From Pararhizobium_B sp963838155 (lineage in GTDB: Bacteria; Pseudomonadota; Alphaproteobacteria; Rhizobiales; Rhizobiaceae): 64,000 nucleotides of DNA. Made by a program: the position numbers and the translations under genes. Under the pieces are notes generated by a model. It made no database searches. It saw nothing but the letters and a program-made list of their open reading frames with translations, and was not told the DNA's origin. This document shows, piece after piece, positions 27,048 through 37,048 of the stretch (position 1 is its first letter; every line of letters starts with the position of its first letter). The stretch covers positions 1 through 64,000 of the forward strand of contig CAWIQE010000030.1 in the NCBI GenBank assembly GCA_963838155.1, written 5' to 3'.

Positions 27048-29486
27048 TCAGCCGTCGCCTCGGGCGGGGCCGTCGATCGTCGCTTCGATGGTGACCGTAA
27101 AATCCTCGTTTTCCCAACGCTCCCTCTCCTGCCAGTAGAGGGTGAACACCACGACGGTCCCGGGAGCGGCCGCATCCACCGGCAGGTCCGCCAGGTGGAA
27201 GCCGTATCCGTTCGACCGCGTCCGCGTGTCCCGGGCCGTCGCCCAGCCGTCCGTGCTCCAGTGGACCGTCGCCGGCTCGAAGACCTCGATGCGCAATCGC
27301 TTGCCCGCCGGCACGGAGCGTGACTTGTTGTTCAGCCGCCAGGGCCGGACCGGCGAGGACGTCTTCCGTTTGATATAGCGCTCCACGCCCTGCGGCGGCA
27401 TGTCGAAGACGACGCCGTCCCTGAGCGACCGCAGGAGCTTGATGTGCTCCGCATGGGCCCAGACCAGCGGCATCGCGCTGCCCGAGGGACGGCCGAGGAA
27501 CAATTCGCGCTCCGGCACGTCGGCCCGGTCCCAGACCTGCTCCGGCAGCAGGCCGCCCGGACCGGCGGAGCCCTCGAGCGTCGCCAGCAGCGCCCTGGCC
27601 GCCGCGATCCGGCCGGCGGCGATTTCGTAGTGCGCCCGCTCGCCGGCCAGAAGCGGCCAGGGCCGCCCGATGCCGGTGCCGTCGAAGGGCGACCCGTCGG
27701 CATGCTCGCCGTAGCCGTCGCCGGTGTAGCGGTACCAGAGCGGCCCCTGCGGCAGGTCGCATTTGAGATGCGCGTCTATGACCTTGAGGGTGTCGACGAT
27801 CCGCGGATCGTCGGCTGCCCTCAGTCCGAAGCGCACGAGCGCCAGGGCGTCCGGGCTGACGACCTGGACAGTCGCGAGCCGGCTCTCGTCCGGCGGCCGG
27901 TTCTTGATCGGCACGTAGCCCTCCGCCGGCGAGGCGCCGTCGGCGACTTCCGGCGGGGCGATGCGGACGTAGTATCCGCCGACGCCGTGCTCGGCCGAGA
28001 CCGCATCGCCGGAGACGAAGGTCCACCGCTCGATCTGGTCGTTCCAGGCGTCGGCCGTCTCGCGCAGGTAGAGCGCGTGCTCGTGCCGCAGGAAGATGTC
28101 GAGGATGTCCGCCGCCGCCAGAAGCGCGCAGATCTCCACCGCGAGCGTGAAGGGCGAGAAGCCCCCGTCTTCCTCCCACCGGTCCTGCCCCGTCACGGGC
28201 CCGTTGCGCAGGATGTAGCCGGAGGCCCTCTCGACCATCGGGAGAAAGGATTCGAGCGGCGCGTGCGCCAGCGCGCCGGAGCGCCTGAGGGCATCCGCGA
28301 GGAGGATGGGAAAGGCGCACTCGTCCATCTGGATGCCGGGCCAGTAGGGCTCCCCGTCGAGCCAGGCGTTCTGCGGCCAGTGGCCGTCCTCTTCCTGGAT
28401 GGTCCGCAAATAGTCGAGGATCCAGACGGCATCCTCGCTGGCGCCCGCCGCCAGGAAGCCGCCCGCCGTCTCGACGAGGTCGCGGGGCCACACGAGGTGA
28501 TAGCCGCCGAGATCCTCGTCGCCCTTGTGGAAGCCCCAGGGGATCGACAGCGAGGCGACGGCCGGCCCCTTGAACGACAGCGGCCGGTGGGCGGCCAGCA
28601 CCGCCGTGGAGATGCGGTACCGGTTGGGCGTCGCCTGCGATGCCGCATTCGGCTCGTCCAGCGGCTCGAGCGTGCGCTGCCAGTCCCGCCATCCCGCCAC
28701 ATAGGCCTTCTCGGCCCTGCCGTAGCCGCCGAGAAGGCTGGCCCGCGCATTGTAGGCGGCTTCCGTCGCACGTTCGCCGAAGCCGAGCGCAAGCTGGAAA
28801 TGGCCGGCATGGCCGGTCAGCGCGATCTCTCCGGTGAGCGCGACATTGCCGTCCTCGGCCCGCTCCTGGTCCGGATCCATGTGGCCGGTGTCGTGAAGCT
28901 GGGTCCAGCCGTCCGACACCCCGACATAGCCGGCCGAGGCCGCAGCGAATCCGACCGACGAGGCGAGCGCGAGGCAGGTCCCGTCGCCGCCCGTCGCGAA
29001 CAGCATCGTGTCGCCCTTGTAGTCGTCGATCCAGCCAGTGTTGTGCATCCCCGCATTGACGAGATGCGGGGCGAGCAGGGCATGGAGCCTCAGGTCGGGG
29101 GCCGCGCCGTCCGGCGCAAAGACGATGTCCTGCAGGACCGTCTCGCGGTCGGGATCGACGATGACGCGCTTGCAGATGCGGTATCGTCCGTCGCGCGCCG
29201 CGTTGGTCAGCCGATAGGCGGGCACGCCGTCCTCGACCGGCTCGATGCTCGAGTCCGTGTGGCGCTTCTCCTCCGAGAAATACCCGTCCGGGCCCGTCAC
29301 GATAAGGCCGAGATCGCGGATGCATGCCCTGTCGACGCGCGGATAATAGACTTCGTTGAGTATGCCGTGGCTCAGCGTGAACCAGACGCGGCAGGAAGCC
29401 GACAGCGCCGTCCCGACGCCGCTCTTGGCGCTCGATGTCCAGCGGGGAGGGATGCCGCGGGAAAAGCCGTCGCTCGGACCTGTCAT
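27048..29486 (-). CDS. Glycoside hydrolase family 15 glucoamylase-like enzyme
   Basis: Expected to release glucose from alpha-glucans, dextrins or trehalose-like sugars by inversion. From the chosen start (MTGPSDGFSRGIPPRW) it is 812 residues. The N-terminal beta-sandwich (about residues 20-270) precedes an (alpha/alpha)6 barrel with WPRDLVETAGGFLA, the acid region EEDGHWPQNAWLDGEPYW and the second catalytic glutamate region GGLLPEQVWDRADV. A C-terminal beta domain follows. No signal peptide is evident, so it probably acts on cytoplasmic glucan. It is the first gene of the operon with gnd, zwf and ppgK. The start lacks a strong ribosome-binding site. Glucodextranase is the alternative activity. 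Confidence 0.87.
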   Translation of the reverse strand: MTGPSDGFSRGIPPRWTSSAKSGVGTALSASCRVWFTLSHGILNEVYYPRVDRACIRDLGLIVTGPDGYFSEEKRHTDSSIEPVEDGVPAYRLTNAARDGRYRICKRVIVDPDRETVLQDIVFAPDGAAPDLRLHALLAPHLVNAGMHNTGWIDDYKGDTMLFATGGDGTCLALASSVGFAAASAGYVGVSDGWTQLHDTGHMDPDQERAEDGNVALTGEIALTGHAGHFQLALGFGERATEAAYNARASLLGGYGRAEKAYVAGWRDWQRTLEPLDEPNAASQATPNRYRISTAVLAAHRPLSFKGPAVASLSIPWGFHKGDEDLGGYHLVWPRDLVETAGGFLAAGASEDAVWILDYLRTIQEEDGHWPQNAWLDGEPYWPGIQMDECAFPILLADALRRSGALAHAPLESFLPMVERASGYILRNGPVTGQDRWEEDGGFSPFTLAVEICALLAAADILDIFLRHEHALYLRETADAWNDQIERWTFVSGDAVSAEHGVGGYYVRIAPPEVADGASPAEGYVPIKNRPPDESRLATVQVVSPDALALVRFGLRAADDPRIVDTLKVIDAHLKCDLPQGPLWYRYTGDGYGEHADGSPFDGTGIGRPWPLLAGERAHYEIAAGRIAAARALLATLEGSAGPGGLLPEQVWDRADVPERELFLGRPSGSAMPLVWAHAEHIKLLRSLRDGVVFDMPPQGVERYIKRKTSSPVRPWRLNNKSRSVPAGKRLRIEVFEPATVHWSTDGWATARDTRTRSNGYGFHLADLPVDAAAPGTVVVFTLYWQERERWENEDFTVTIEATIDGPARGDG

Positions 29487-29765
29487 CGGCGTAGGCAGCC
29501 CTCCGTTGTCCGCACGTTCGCCGACGCGCGACCCCGCCCGGACTCCGTTCCGGCGGCTGTGGGTGATGTTGCATCTTGGCGGAGCGGGGGTCAATTCGAC
29601 CGACACCGCGACATATGGTCGGCTTGAAGGCGGCGCATTTCCGGCGCCCTCCGCGCTCTCGGCCGACACTGCCACTTTCGCAACGGCGAAAAAGCCTGTA
29701 TGAGCGCCGCAGATATGTCGGCGCGCCGGGATCGGCGGCGCCCATCGGACCCCGAAGAGATTCAA

Positions 29766-31592
<1,827 letters not shown>

Positions 31593-31602
31593 GCCCGCTT
31601 TC

Positions 31603-31623
31603 GGCCCGGCGAGCGGCCGGGCC
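31603..31623 (+). terminator. GC-rich hairpin after typA
   Basis: 8-bp stem GGCCCGGC / GCCGGGCC with loop GAGCG, 11 bases after the typA stop. It lacks a T-run, so termination is only possible, not shown. Confidence 0.35.
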
Positions 31624-31680
31624 TCGCCGGCCGACGCGACTGCCCTTCGGCGCCGCCCTGCGCGGGCAACGCGTCGATGT

Positions 31681-31734
31681 GGGATGTCTGCGAGGGCCGG
31701 GATGTCTGCGTGGGCCGGGATGTCTGCGTGGGAT
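31681..31734. repeat. Three 18-bp tandem repeats between typA and the sRNA gene
   Basis: Unit GGGATGTCTGCGTGGGCC occurs three times in a row. The first copy has one change and the last is cut one base short. The unit is a multiple of three and reads as a six-residue repeat in an open frame, but that frame has no other sign of being a gene. Confidence 0.8.
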
Positions 31735-31767
31735 GGTCGGCGCGCATCGAACGGCGTCCGCCGAATG

Positions 31768-31886
31768 CAAAAAGAGCCTGCCGCGGGAGGAGGTGCGGCA
31801 GGCTCTCAATGTCCGACCGGCGAATGGGAGGAGGAATTTCGCCGATCCTCATCTAGCGGCGCGGGAGGAGGTGCGCCGGTTCGATG
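31768..31886 (-). ncRNA. nfeR1: Small RNA of the alpha-r14 / NfeR1 type with three anti-Shine-Dalgarno loops
   Basis: On the minus strand three successive hairpins each expose CCTCCTCCC in the loop. Hairpin I is at 31878-31857 (stem CGGCGC/GCGCCG). Hairpin II is at 31843-31819 (stem GGCGAA/TTCGCC). Hairpin III is at 31806-31773, with a 12-bp stem AGAGCCTGCCGC/GCGGCAGGCTCT, and is followed by TTTTTGC, an intrinsic terminator. A TATATT -10 box lies at 31898-31893, giving a predicted 5' end near 31886 and an RNA of about 119 nt. Size, layout and motif match what is known of the alpha-r14 family (NfeR1 in Sinorhizobium), which uses these loops to block ribosome-binding sites of mRNAs. The 5' end is inferred. 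Confidence 0.85.
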
Positions 31887-31932
31887 TCTGGCAATATACA
31901 CCCGCCAGCTCCGATGAGAATGCATTTTGCTT

Positions 31933-31959
31933 CAATGCAGCATTGCAAATGCTGCATTG
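31933..31959. promoter_or_regulatory. 27-bp palindrome upstream of the sRNA promoter, candidate activator site
   Basis: Perfect 12-bp arms CAATGCAGCATT / AATGCTGCATTG around GCA. Its centre lies about 60 bp upstream of the predicted sRNA start (near 31886). The sRNA promoter has a good -10 but no recognisable -35, so an activator at this position is plausible. The palindrome also lies about 115 bp before the plus-strand gene at 32072 and could serve it instead. Confidence 0.55.
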
Positions 31960-32071
31960 CAGAATCACCGGCGAACGGTGCGACAATGTCCCGATATGAC
32001 GCGTCGGGTCTCCGTGCCCCGCCACTTTCGTGCCGATTTGCGATATACTCGTCGCGGGAGGTGGCAGGTGG

Positions 32072-32569
32072 ATGTGCGCCGTGGCCCCTGGGACGACGAT
32101 ACGGCTTATCGCAGCGGTGCTCGTGGTCGGAGCGCTGGCAGCCGGAGTGACGCCTTCGGCCCTCGCCGCCTCCGACGGACCCGCATCGGAGATGGGGGGC
32201 CTGCGCTACTTTCCACCCCAGCAGCGGGCGGGCCAGTCCCAGGCCTACCAGATCGCGATGGCGAGCTATGAGGGGCGCATGCTCGTCGCGCCGCGCGACA
32301 TCTTTCCCGGCTTCCTCATACGCCCCGGCCAGCGGTTCCTGTGGACCTGGAGCGGCGACGCCGGCCAGGTCCAGCGCATCGCCCGGGACAGGTTCCGCCT
32401 GACGGGCAACGACTGCCTCGGCCATTTCTGCCGGCAGGTGTCGTGCTTCAAGGTCTCCTGGCCGATCTTCCAGTGTTCCGACGACAAGCCGCGGGTCCTT
32501 TCGGCTCCCGACGACGACACCGTGGTCTTCGGCGAGGATACCTATACGCGGGTCGTCTCGACGCCCTGA
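32072..32569 (+). CDS. Exported cysteine-containing protein, unknown function
   Basis: The 165-residue protein has a clear N-terminal signal peptide: TIRLIAAVLVVGALAAGV, with a cleavage site near SALAAS (about residue 32). The mature part has no recognised domain. The C-terminal half carries four cysteines in NDCLGHFCRQVSCF and FQCSDD, suitable for two disulfide bonds in the periplasm. The start ATG has GGGAGG 10 bases upstream, and an upstream in-frame ATG at 32030 would bury the signal peptide. It stands alone between the sRNA locus and the ABC exporter gene. Confidence 0.75.
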   Translation: MCAVAPGTTIRLIAAVLVVGALAAGVTPSALAASDGPASEMGGLRYFPPQQRAGQSQAYQIAMASYEGRMLVAPRDIFPGFLIRPGQRFLWTWSGDAGQVQRIARDRFRLTGNDCLGHFCRQVSCFKVSWPIFQCSDDKPRVLSAPDDDTVVFGEDTYTRVVSTP

Positions 32570-32876
32570 TCGCGCGGGGGCCCGGCGCGGCAGGGTAAAC
32601 AAATTGTTCATGATTGAGGTTTACGGTTCGTTGAGGGTGCCGCTTCCGAAGGGTGGCCGGCATGCCCGATCGTCGCAGTCTTGCCGACTTGAACCGTCGG
32701 ATTCGCCCCGGGAACGCAAAGGCGCCGGGTCGCGACCGCATGGGCCCGCCGACGGCCTGCGCTGTGGCCGTTTGGCCACGCAAGCCCCCCAAAGATCACT
32801 TTCGGCAACAAGACGTATCATCCCTTGAGATCAAGCCGTGTTACATTGCGCAACATGATTTGAGGGATAACGCGCA
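32570..32876. other. 307-bp stretch without a supported gene
   Basis: It lies between the exported protein gene and the ABC exporter. It contains AT-richer sequence near 32600-32635, a small hairpin GTGGCC-GTTT-GGCCAC at 32764-32779, and probably the promoter of the exporter gene. An open frame of about 70 codons from about 32662 runs to a TGA overlapping the exporter GTG, but its third-position GC is low. Confidence 0.5.
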
Positions 32877-34835
32877 GTGAACCAGATCGACAGGTTACGA
32901 CAATCGGTTTTGAGGCGGCGCAGCGGATCGAAACAGGGTTTCGAGCTCTCCGCGGTATCCTCGATGCGCACCTTCTGGGGGCTGATGCGCGCCTATTGGA
33001 TCTCCGACCGCTGGAAGGAGGCCTGGGCGCTCACCTTCGCGATCGCCTTGCTGACGGCGCTGTCCAGCAAGTCGGGCGTCTGGTTCGCGGAGGCTTCGGG
33101 AAGCCTCGTGAACGCCATCGCGACCTTTCACGATCCCGCCAACAACGACCCGATGAAGGCGCTCTTCGAGAGCGCCGGGACCCTTCTTCTCATCGTCGTC
33201 GTCAAGGACGCCGCTTTCACCGGCGTGCGCGACCTCGTTTCGGCGACCCTGCACCGGAAATGGCGCCACTGGCTGAACGGCCGCTTCAACGAAGCGCTGC
33301 TCGACGACAACCACACGCATTTCCACGTCCAGCACGGATCCGCCGACAGCGGCGAGGTTCCCGACAACATCGACCAGCGCGTGCAGGAATCGATAAAGGG
33401 CATGACCGGCGGCGCGATCGGCCTTGCCATGGGCGTGATGGCGGTCACCTCCTCGCTCTTCTTCGTCGGCCAGAAGCTTCTGCAGACCTCGACCCAGGTC
33501 GAGGGCCTGGCCTTCCTCGGCGCCTATGGCAGCGCCGTCCTCGCCTTCGCGGCCGTCGCCCTCTACGTGCCGCTGAACACCTGGATCGCCGTCAAGCTGG
33601 GCAGCGTGCTCGAAAGGCTGACGGTCGCCCTCCAGCAGGCCGAAGGCGGCTACCGCGCCGAGCTCACCACCTTTCTCCGGCGCAGCTTCAACGTCGCCTC
33701 CTCGCGCGGCGAGGAAGTCCAGAAGGCGATGCACGAGCGCCTCTATGACGACATCGACCACAACTGGTCCCGGATGAACGTCATCCACGCGAGCTATCTG
33801 TCCTTCCTGCACATCTACTCCTTCATAGGCGACCGGCTCGTCGCCTACGGGCCCGGCCTCGTTCCCTTCATGATGTCGCGCATCGACCTGAAGGGCTACG
33901 TGACGGGCGCCGAGCTCGTCGCCTCCCTCATCTCCCAGTGCTCGTGGTTCATCCACGTCATGCCGGCGATCGCGACGCTCCGGGCCAACAGCCGGCGCGT
34001 CATGGACGTGGCCGAGGCGGTCGAGAGGGTGCAGATGCCGCGCGAGTTCTACCAGCGCACGGGACACTCCGACTTCCGCCACATCAGCCAGGATCCGAAA
34101 TTCGGCCTCACCCTGCGCGATCTCGAACTGTCGCACAGCGGCTTCGCCCGGACCCCGTTCCTGCGGTGCGCGCACCTCAACTTCCAGCCCGGCGAATGGA
34201 CATACGTCAAGGGCGAATCGGGCTGCGGCAAGACCTCGCTCATCCGCGCGATAAACGGCCTCTGGCCGCATGGCGGCGGCACCATCATCCTCCCGCGCGG
34301 CGTCGAGCTCTTCTACGCCTCCCAGGAGATCAAGCTGCCGTCCGTGTCGCTGAAGTCCCTCGTCTGCCTGCCCGACCGGCCCGGCGGCCATGACGACGAC
34401 AAGGCCGAATGGGCGCTTCGCGAAGCGGGCCTGGGCGAATTCGCCGCGTTCCTCCACGACGAGGGCCGCGAAGGCAAGAGCTGGGACCAGATGCTGTCCG
34501 GCGGCCAGAAGCAGCGCCTCGTCGCCGCCCGCATCCTCTTGCACCAGCCGGGGCTCCTGTTCCTGGACGAGGCGACCGGTGCGCTGGACCCGGACGGGCG
34601 CGTCGCCTTCCACCAGGCGATCAAGGACAATTGCCCGCACACCACCGTGATCAGCGTCATGCACGAGCAGGCCACGCCCAAGACCGTGTCCGGCGAGGAA
34701 TTCTACGACAGCGTGCTGACCATCGAGGACGGCAGGACCACGAAGAAGCCGCTCGTCCCGCCGCTGCCGAGCGAGATCATCTCGGTGTTGCAGGCCGGCG
34801 AAATGCGTCGCCGCTTCTCCCGGGTGCGGCAATAG
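32877..34835 (+). CDS. ABC exporter, fused permease and ATPase, BacA/ABCD-like family
   Basis: The 652-residue half-transporter has an N-terminal membrane domain of the SbmA/BacA-like ABC_membrane_2 type (about residues 45-370, with GEVPDNIDQRVQESIK) and a C-terminal ATPase. Walker A is GESGCGKTSL, the signature is LSGGQKQRL, and Walker B is GLLFLDEATGALD. Homologues include peroxisomal fatty-acid transporters, YddA and rhizobial ExsE, linked to very-long-chain fatty acids, peptides or cobalamin; the substrate here is unknown. The start is GTG. The stop TAG lies 1 base before a RIME palindrome. Confidence 0.9.
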   Translation: MNQIDRLRQSVLRRRSGSKQGFELSAVSSMRTFWGLMRAYWISDRWKEAWALTFAIALLTALSSKSGVWFAEASGSLVNAIATFHDPANNDPMKALFESAGTLLLIVVVKDAAFTGVRDLVSATLHRKWRHWLNGRFNEALLDDNHTHFHVQHGSADSGEVPDNIDQRVQESIKGMTGGAIGLAMGVMAVTSSLFFVGQKLLQTSTQVEGLAFLGAYGSAVLAFAAVALYVPLNTWIAVKLGSVLERLTVALQQAEGGYRAELTTFLRRSFNVASSRGEEVQKAMHERLYDDIDHNWSRMNVIHASYLSFLHIYSFIGDRLVAYGPGLVPFMMSRIDLKGYVTGAELVASLISQCSWFIHVMPAIATLRANSRRVMDVAEAVERVQMPREFYQRTGHSDFRHISQDPKFGLTLRDLELSHSGFARTPFLRCAHLNFQPGEWTYVKGESGCGKTSLIRAINGLWPHGGGTIILPRGVELFYASQEIKLPSVSLKSLVCLPDRPGGHDDDKAEWALREAGLGEFAAFLHDEGREGKSWDQMLSGGQKQRLVAARILLHQPGLLFLDEATGALDPDGRVAFHQAIKDNCPHTTVISVMHEQATPKTVSGEEFYDSVLTIEDGRTTKKPLVPPLPSEIISVLQAGEMRRRFSRVRQ

Positions 34836-34836
34836 C

Positions 34837-34937
34837 GCGCTTCCAGGAAAAGTGGAAACCGGTTTTCCGTCCGGAAGCGCGAAGGAAAGGACCGCGCTTC
34901 CAGGAAAAGCGGAAACCGGTTTTCCGTCCGGAAGCGG
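34837..34937. repeat. Two RIME palindrome A copies
   Basis: Copies at 34837-34880 and 34894-34937, separated by 13 bp, lie between the convergent ABC exporter gene (stop 34833-34835) and the DUF4396 gene (stop at 34944). The second copy has a changed right end (GAAGCGG instead of GAAGCGC). Confidence 0.85.
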
Positions 34938-34943
34938 GGGCGG

Positions 34944-35678
34944 CTACATCTTCTCCTTGACGCCGCTGCGGATCAGCCACCAGTTGACCGGGTAGGCGGT
35001 CGCGAAGCCGCACCACATGGCGATCTGCATCATGAACCAGAACTCGACGCTGGCGACGTCGAGCCTGACGCCGAGGATCGTGGCGAAGATCCAGAAATGC
35101 GCCAGCGCCATGAAGCCGTACATGCCGAGCTGCCACGACGTCAGCGACAGCACGTCCGCCTTGACGGCCTGCACGATGCCCTCCCCGACCGACAGGTCGC
35201 GCATCGGCTTGATGCTGAAATACTGGAACGCGATGCCGAAGACGAGCGCGAGGATGTAGTCCAGGACCCAGGCGGCGAAGATCTTGTCGGCGAAGACGGA
35301 TTTCCAGCCGAACCAAACGGCGACCGTGGGAACGAAGACGATGAGCCATTCCGCGACGATGTCCCCGAGGGCGCAGCCGCTGCCGCAATGCGACGTTCCC
35401 TTGAACACCATCATCGCGAACGGCGTCTTCGTCATGCTCGGCGGCTTCTCGCCCTTTTCCATGGCCGCATGCATCGCCTCGTGCGTCGCGAGCCGGCCAT
35501 AGGCGAAATAGGCCCAGAGCCAGACCACCGAGCCGAAGAGCGCGACCACCGGCCACACCACGTTCATGATCCACATGTGCTGGGGATGGCGGTATTCGTC
35601 GACGGCGATCACGAGGAAACACAGGCCGCCCACCACGAGCGACAGGATGGCGAGCAGGTGCAGCCAGGAAGGGATCAT
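34944..35678 (-). CDS. DUF4396 membrane protein
   Basis: The 244-residue inner-membrane protein has about six hydrophobic helices. The N-terminal helix is WLHLLAILSLVVGGLCFLVI. Between helices two and three lies a long hydrophilic stretch with the conserved block FKGTSHCGSGCALGD, which holds two cysteines and a histidine suited to metal binding. This block is the hallmark of DUF4396; its function is unknown. The start ATG (MIPSWLHLL) has AAGAG upstream; a longer frame to 35741 would add a non-conserved Pro-rich leader. It stands alone, flanked by RIME elements on both sides. Confidence 0.82.
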   Translation of the reverse strand: MIPSWLHLLAILSLVVGGLCFLVIAVDEYRHPQHMWIMNVVWPVVALFGSVVWLWAYFAYGRLATHEAMHAAMEKGEKPPSMTKTPFAMMVFKGTSHCGSGCALGDIVAEWLIVFVPTVAVWFGWKSVFADKIFAAWVLDYILALVFGIAFQYFSIKPMRDLSVGEGIVQAVKADVLSLTSWQLGMYGFMALAHFWIFATILGVRLDVASVEFWFMMQIAMWCGFATAYPVNWWLIRSGVKEKM

Positions 35679-35776
35679 CGCTGTTCTCTTTGCCGGCGTG
35701 GACGGGGTTCTCGATGGACGGAACGGTCCCGGGGCCGGCAAGGTTCCGACCGGGGGCGGTCTTCCGCCGGACTAGA

Positions 35777-35875
35777 GCGCTTCCAGGAAAAGTGGAACCG
35801 GTTTTCCGTCCGGAAGCGCGTGAAAACAAAGAGATAGAGCGTGTCCGCGATTCCGTGAAGCGCGGACACGCTCTA
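35777..35875. repeat. Complete RIME (A-B) overlapping the nagA stop codon
   Basis: Palindrome A at 35777-35819, spacer GTGAAAACAAAGAGA, palindrome B at 35835-35875 (arms TAGAGCGTGTCCGCG / CGCGGACACGCTCTA). The last three bases are the complement of the nagA TAG stop, so the element supplies that codon. Confidence 0.88.
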
Positions 35876-37048
35876 GCGGTCGCCCGCCCGGGCCCCGTCT
35901 ATCCAGACGCCGGAGATCTCCAGCGCCTCGCCGAGATGGACGGCACATGCCCGCGTCCCCTTCGCGAGGCGTCCCAGCTCCGCGCCCCGCCCGATGGCCT
36001 CCGCCGGGTACAGCGACGCCATGCGCAGCGCCTCGCCGAGCGGAAGCCCGACGGTCTCGTGCATGAAGCGCACCGAGGACAGCATGTCGATATCGGCCCC
36101 CGCCAGCGTGCCGTCGGCGAGCGTCAGGCGGCCGTCCCTGCGGAACACGGTGCGTCCGTTGAGGGTGAAGGCATCGAGATCGGTACCGATCGTCGCCATC
36201 GCGTCCGTGACGAGGAAGATCCGCCCGGGGCCGCGCTTGGCCCTGAGCGCGATGCCGATGACGGCCGGATCGACGTGGATCCCGTCGGCGATCAGTCCGG
36301 CGTGGAGGGCGCCGCTGTCGAGCGCATTGCCCACCATTCCGGGATCGCGATGGGCGAGCGGGCTCATCGCGTTGAAGAGATGGGTGACCATCGTGGCGCC
36401 GGCCTCCGCGGCCGCGCGCGCCGTGGCGAAGGAGGCGTTCGAATGACCGAGGCTGACATGGACGCCGCCGTCGACGAGACGCCGGATCTCGTCCGTTGCC
36501 ACCGTCTCGGGCGCGACCGTCATCATCAGGACCGGCAACGCGCGGGCGGCGCGCGACAGCATGTCGAAATCCGCCTCCTCCATCGTCCGGATCAGGCGCG
36601 CGTCGTGCGCTCCGCGGCGCTCCGCCGAAAGGTGCGGCCCTTCCATGTGAAGCCCCAGGAAGCCCGGCACGCCGGCAGCGGCCGCCTCGGCGCCGGCCGA
36701 AAGGGCTCGCGCGCTCGCCTCCGGCGTGTCGGTGATCAGCGTCGGCAGCAGCGCCGTCGTGCCGAAGCGGGCATGAGCGCGGCAGATGGTCCGGATGGCG
36801 CCGGCACCCGGATCGTCGTTGAGGAGCACGCCGCCCCCGCCATTGACCTGGAGGTCGACGAAGCCCGGCACGAGGAGCCCGCCGCCGAGATCGACCCTCT
36901 GCGCCGTCCCGGGGAGCGAAGCTTCCGAAACGAGCCCCTCCACGCGGCCGTCCGCGCCGACGAGAAGCGCCGTGTCGTCGTGCCAGGCCTCCCCGTCGAA
37001 GATGCGGGCGCCGACCGCCGCCTTGCCTGCGAGATCCCCGTGCGCCAT
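35873..37048 (-). CDS. nagA: N-acetylglucosamine-6-phosphate deacetylase
   Basis: Removes acetate from GlcNAc-6-phosphate to give glucosamine-6-phosphate. The 391-residue amidohydrolase has the metal-site glutamate in GLHMEGPHLS, histidines in SLGHSNASF and THLFNAMSPLAHRDPG, and the catalytic aspartate in FLVTDAMATIG. The ATG overlaps the stop of the upstream SIS gene by one base (TGATG), indicating coupling. The coding end DGARAGDR is followed by a TAG that belongs to the RIME B palindrome, so the native C-terminus may have been altered by the insertion. Confidence 0.93.
   Translation of the reverse strand: MAHGDLAGKAAVGARIFDGEAWHDDTALLVGADGRVEGLVSEASLPGTAQRVDLGGGLLVPGFVDLQVNGGGGVLLNDDPGAGAIRTICRAHARFGTTALLPTLITDTPEASARALSAGAEAAAAGVPGFLGLHMEGPHLSAERRGAHDARLIRTMEEADFDMLSRAARALPVLMMTVAPETVATDEIRRLVDGGVHVSLGHSNASFATARAAAEAGATMVTHLFNAMSPLAHRDPGMVGNALDSGALHAGLIADGIHVDPAVIGIALRAKRGPGRIFLVTDAMATIGTDLDAFTLNGRTVFRRDGRLTLADGTLAGADIDMLSSVRFMHETVGLPLGEALRMASLYPAEAIGRGAELGRLAKGTRACAVHLGEALEISGVWIDGARAGDR

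Noticed and set aside
31679..31999. Open frames with repeated GCLRGP or MSAWAG over the 18-bp tandem repeat
   Set aside because: The frames exist only because the repeat length is a multiple of three. They run across the sRNA gene on the other strand and lack a ribosome site.
32662..32880. Open frame of about 70 codons whose TGA overlaps the ABC exporter GTG start
   Set aside because: The overlap looks like coupling, but third-position GC is clearly lower than in neighbouring genes, the composition is Arg/Pro-rich and there is no recognisable domain. Probably chance.
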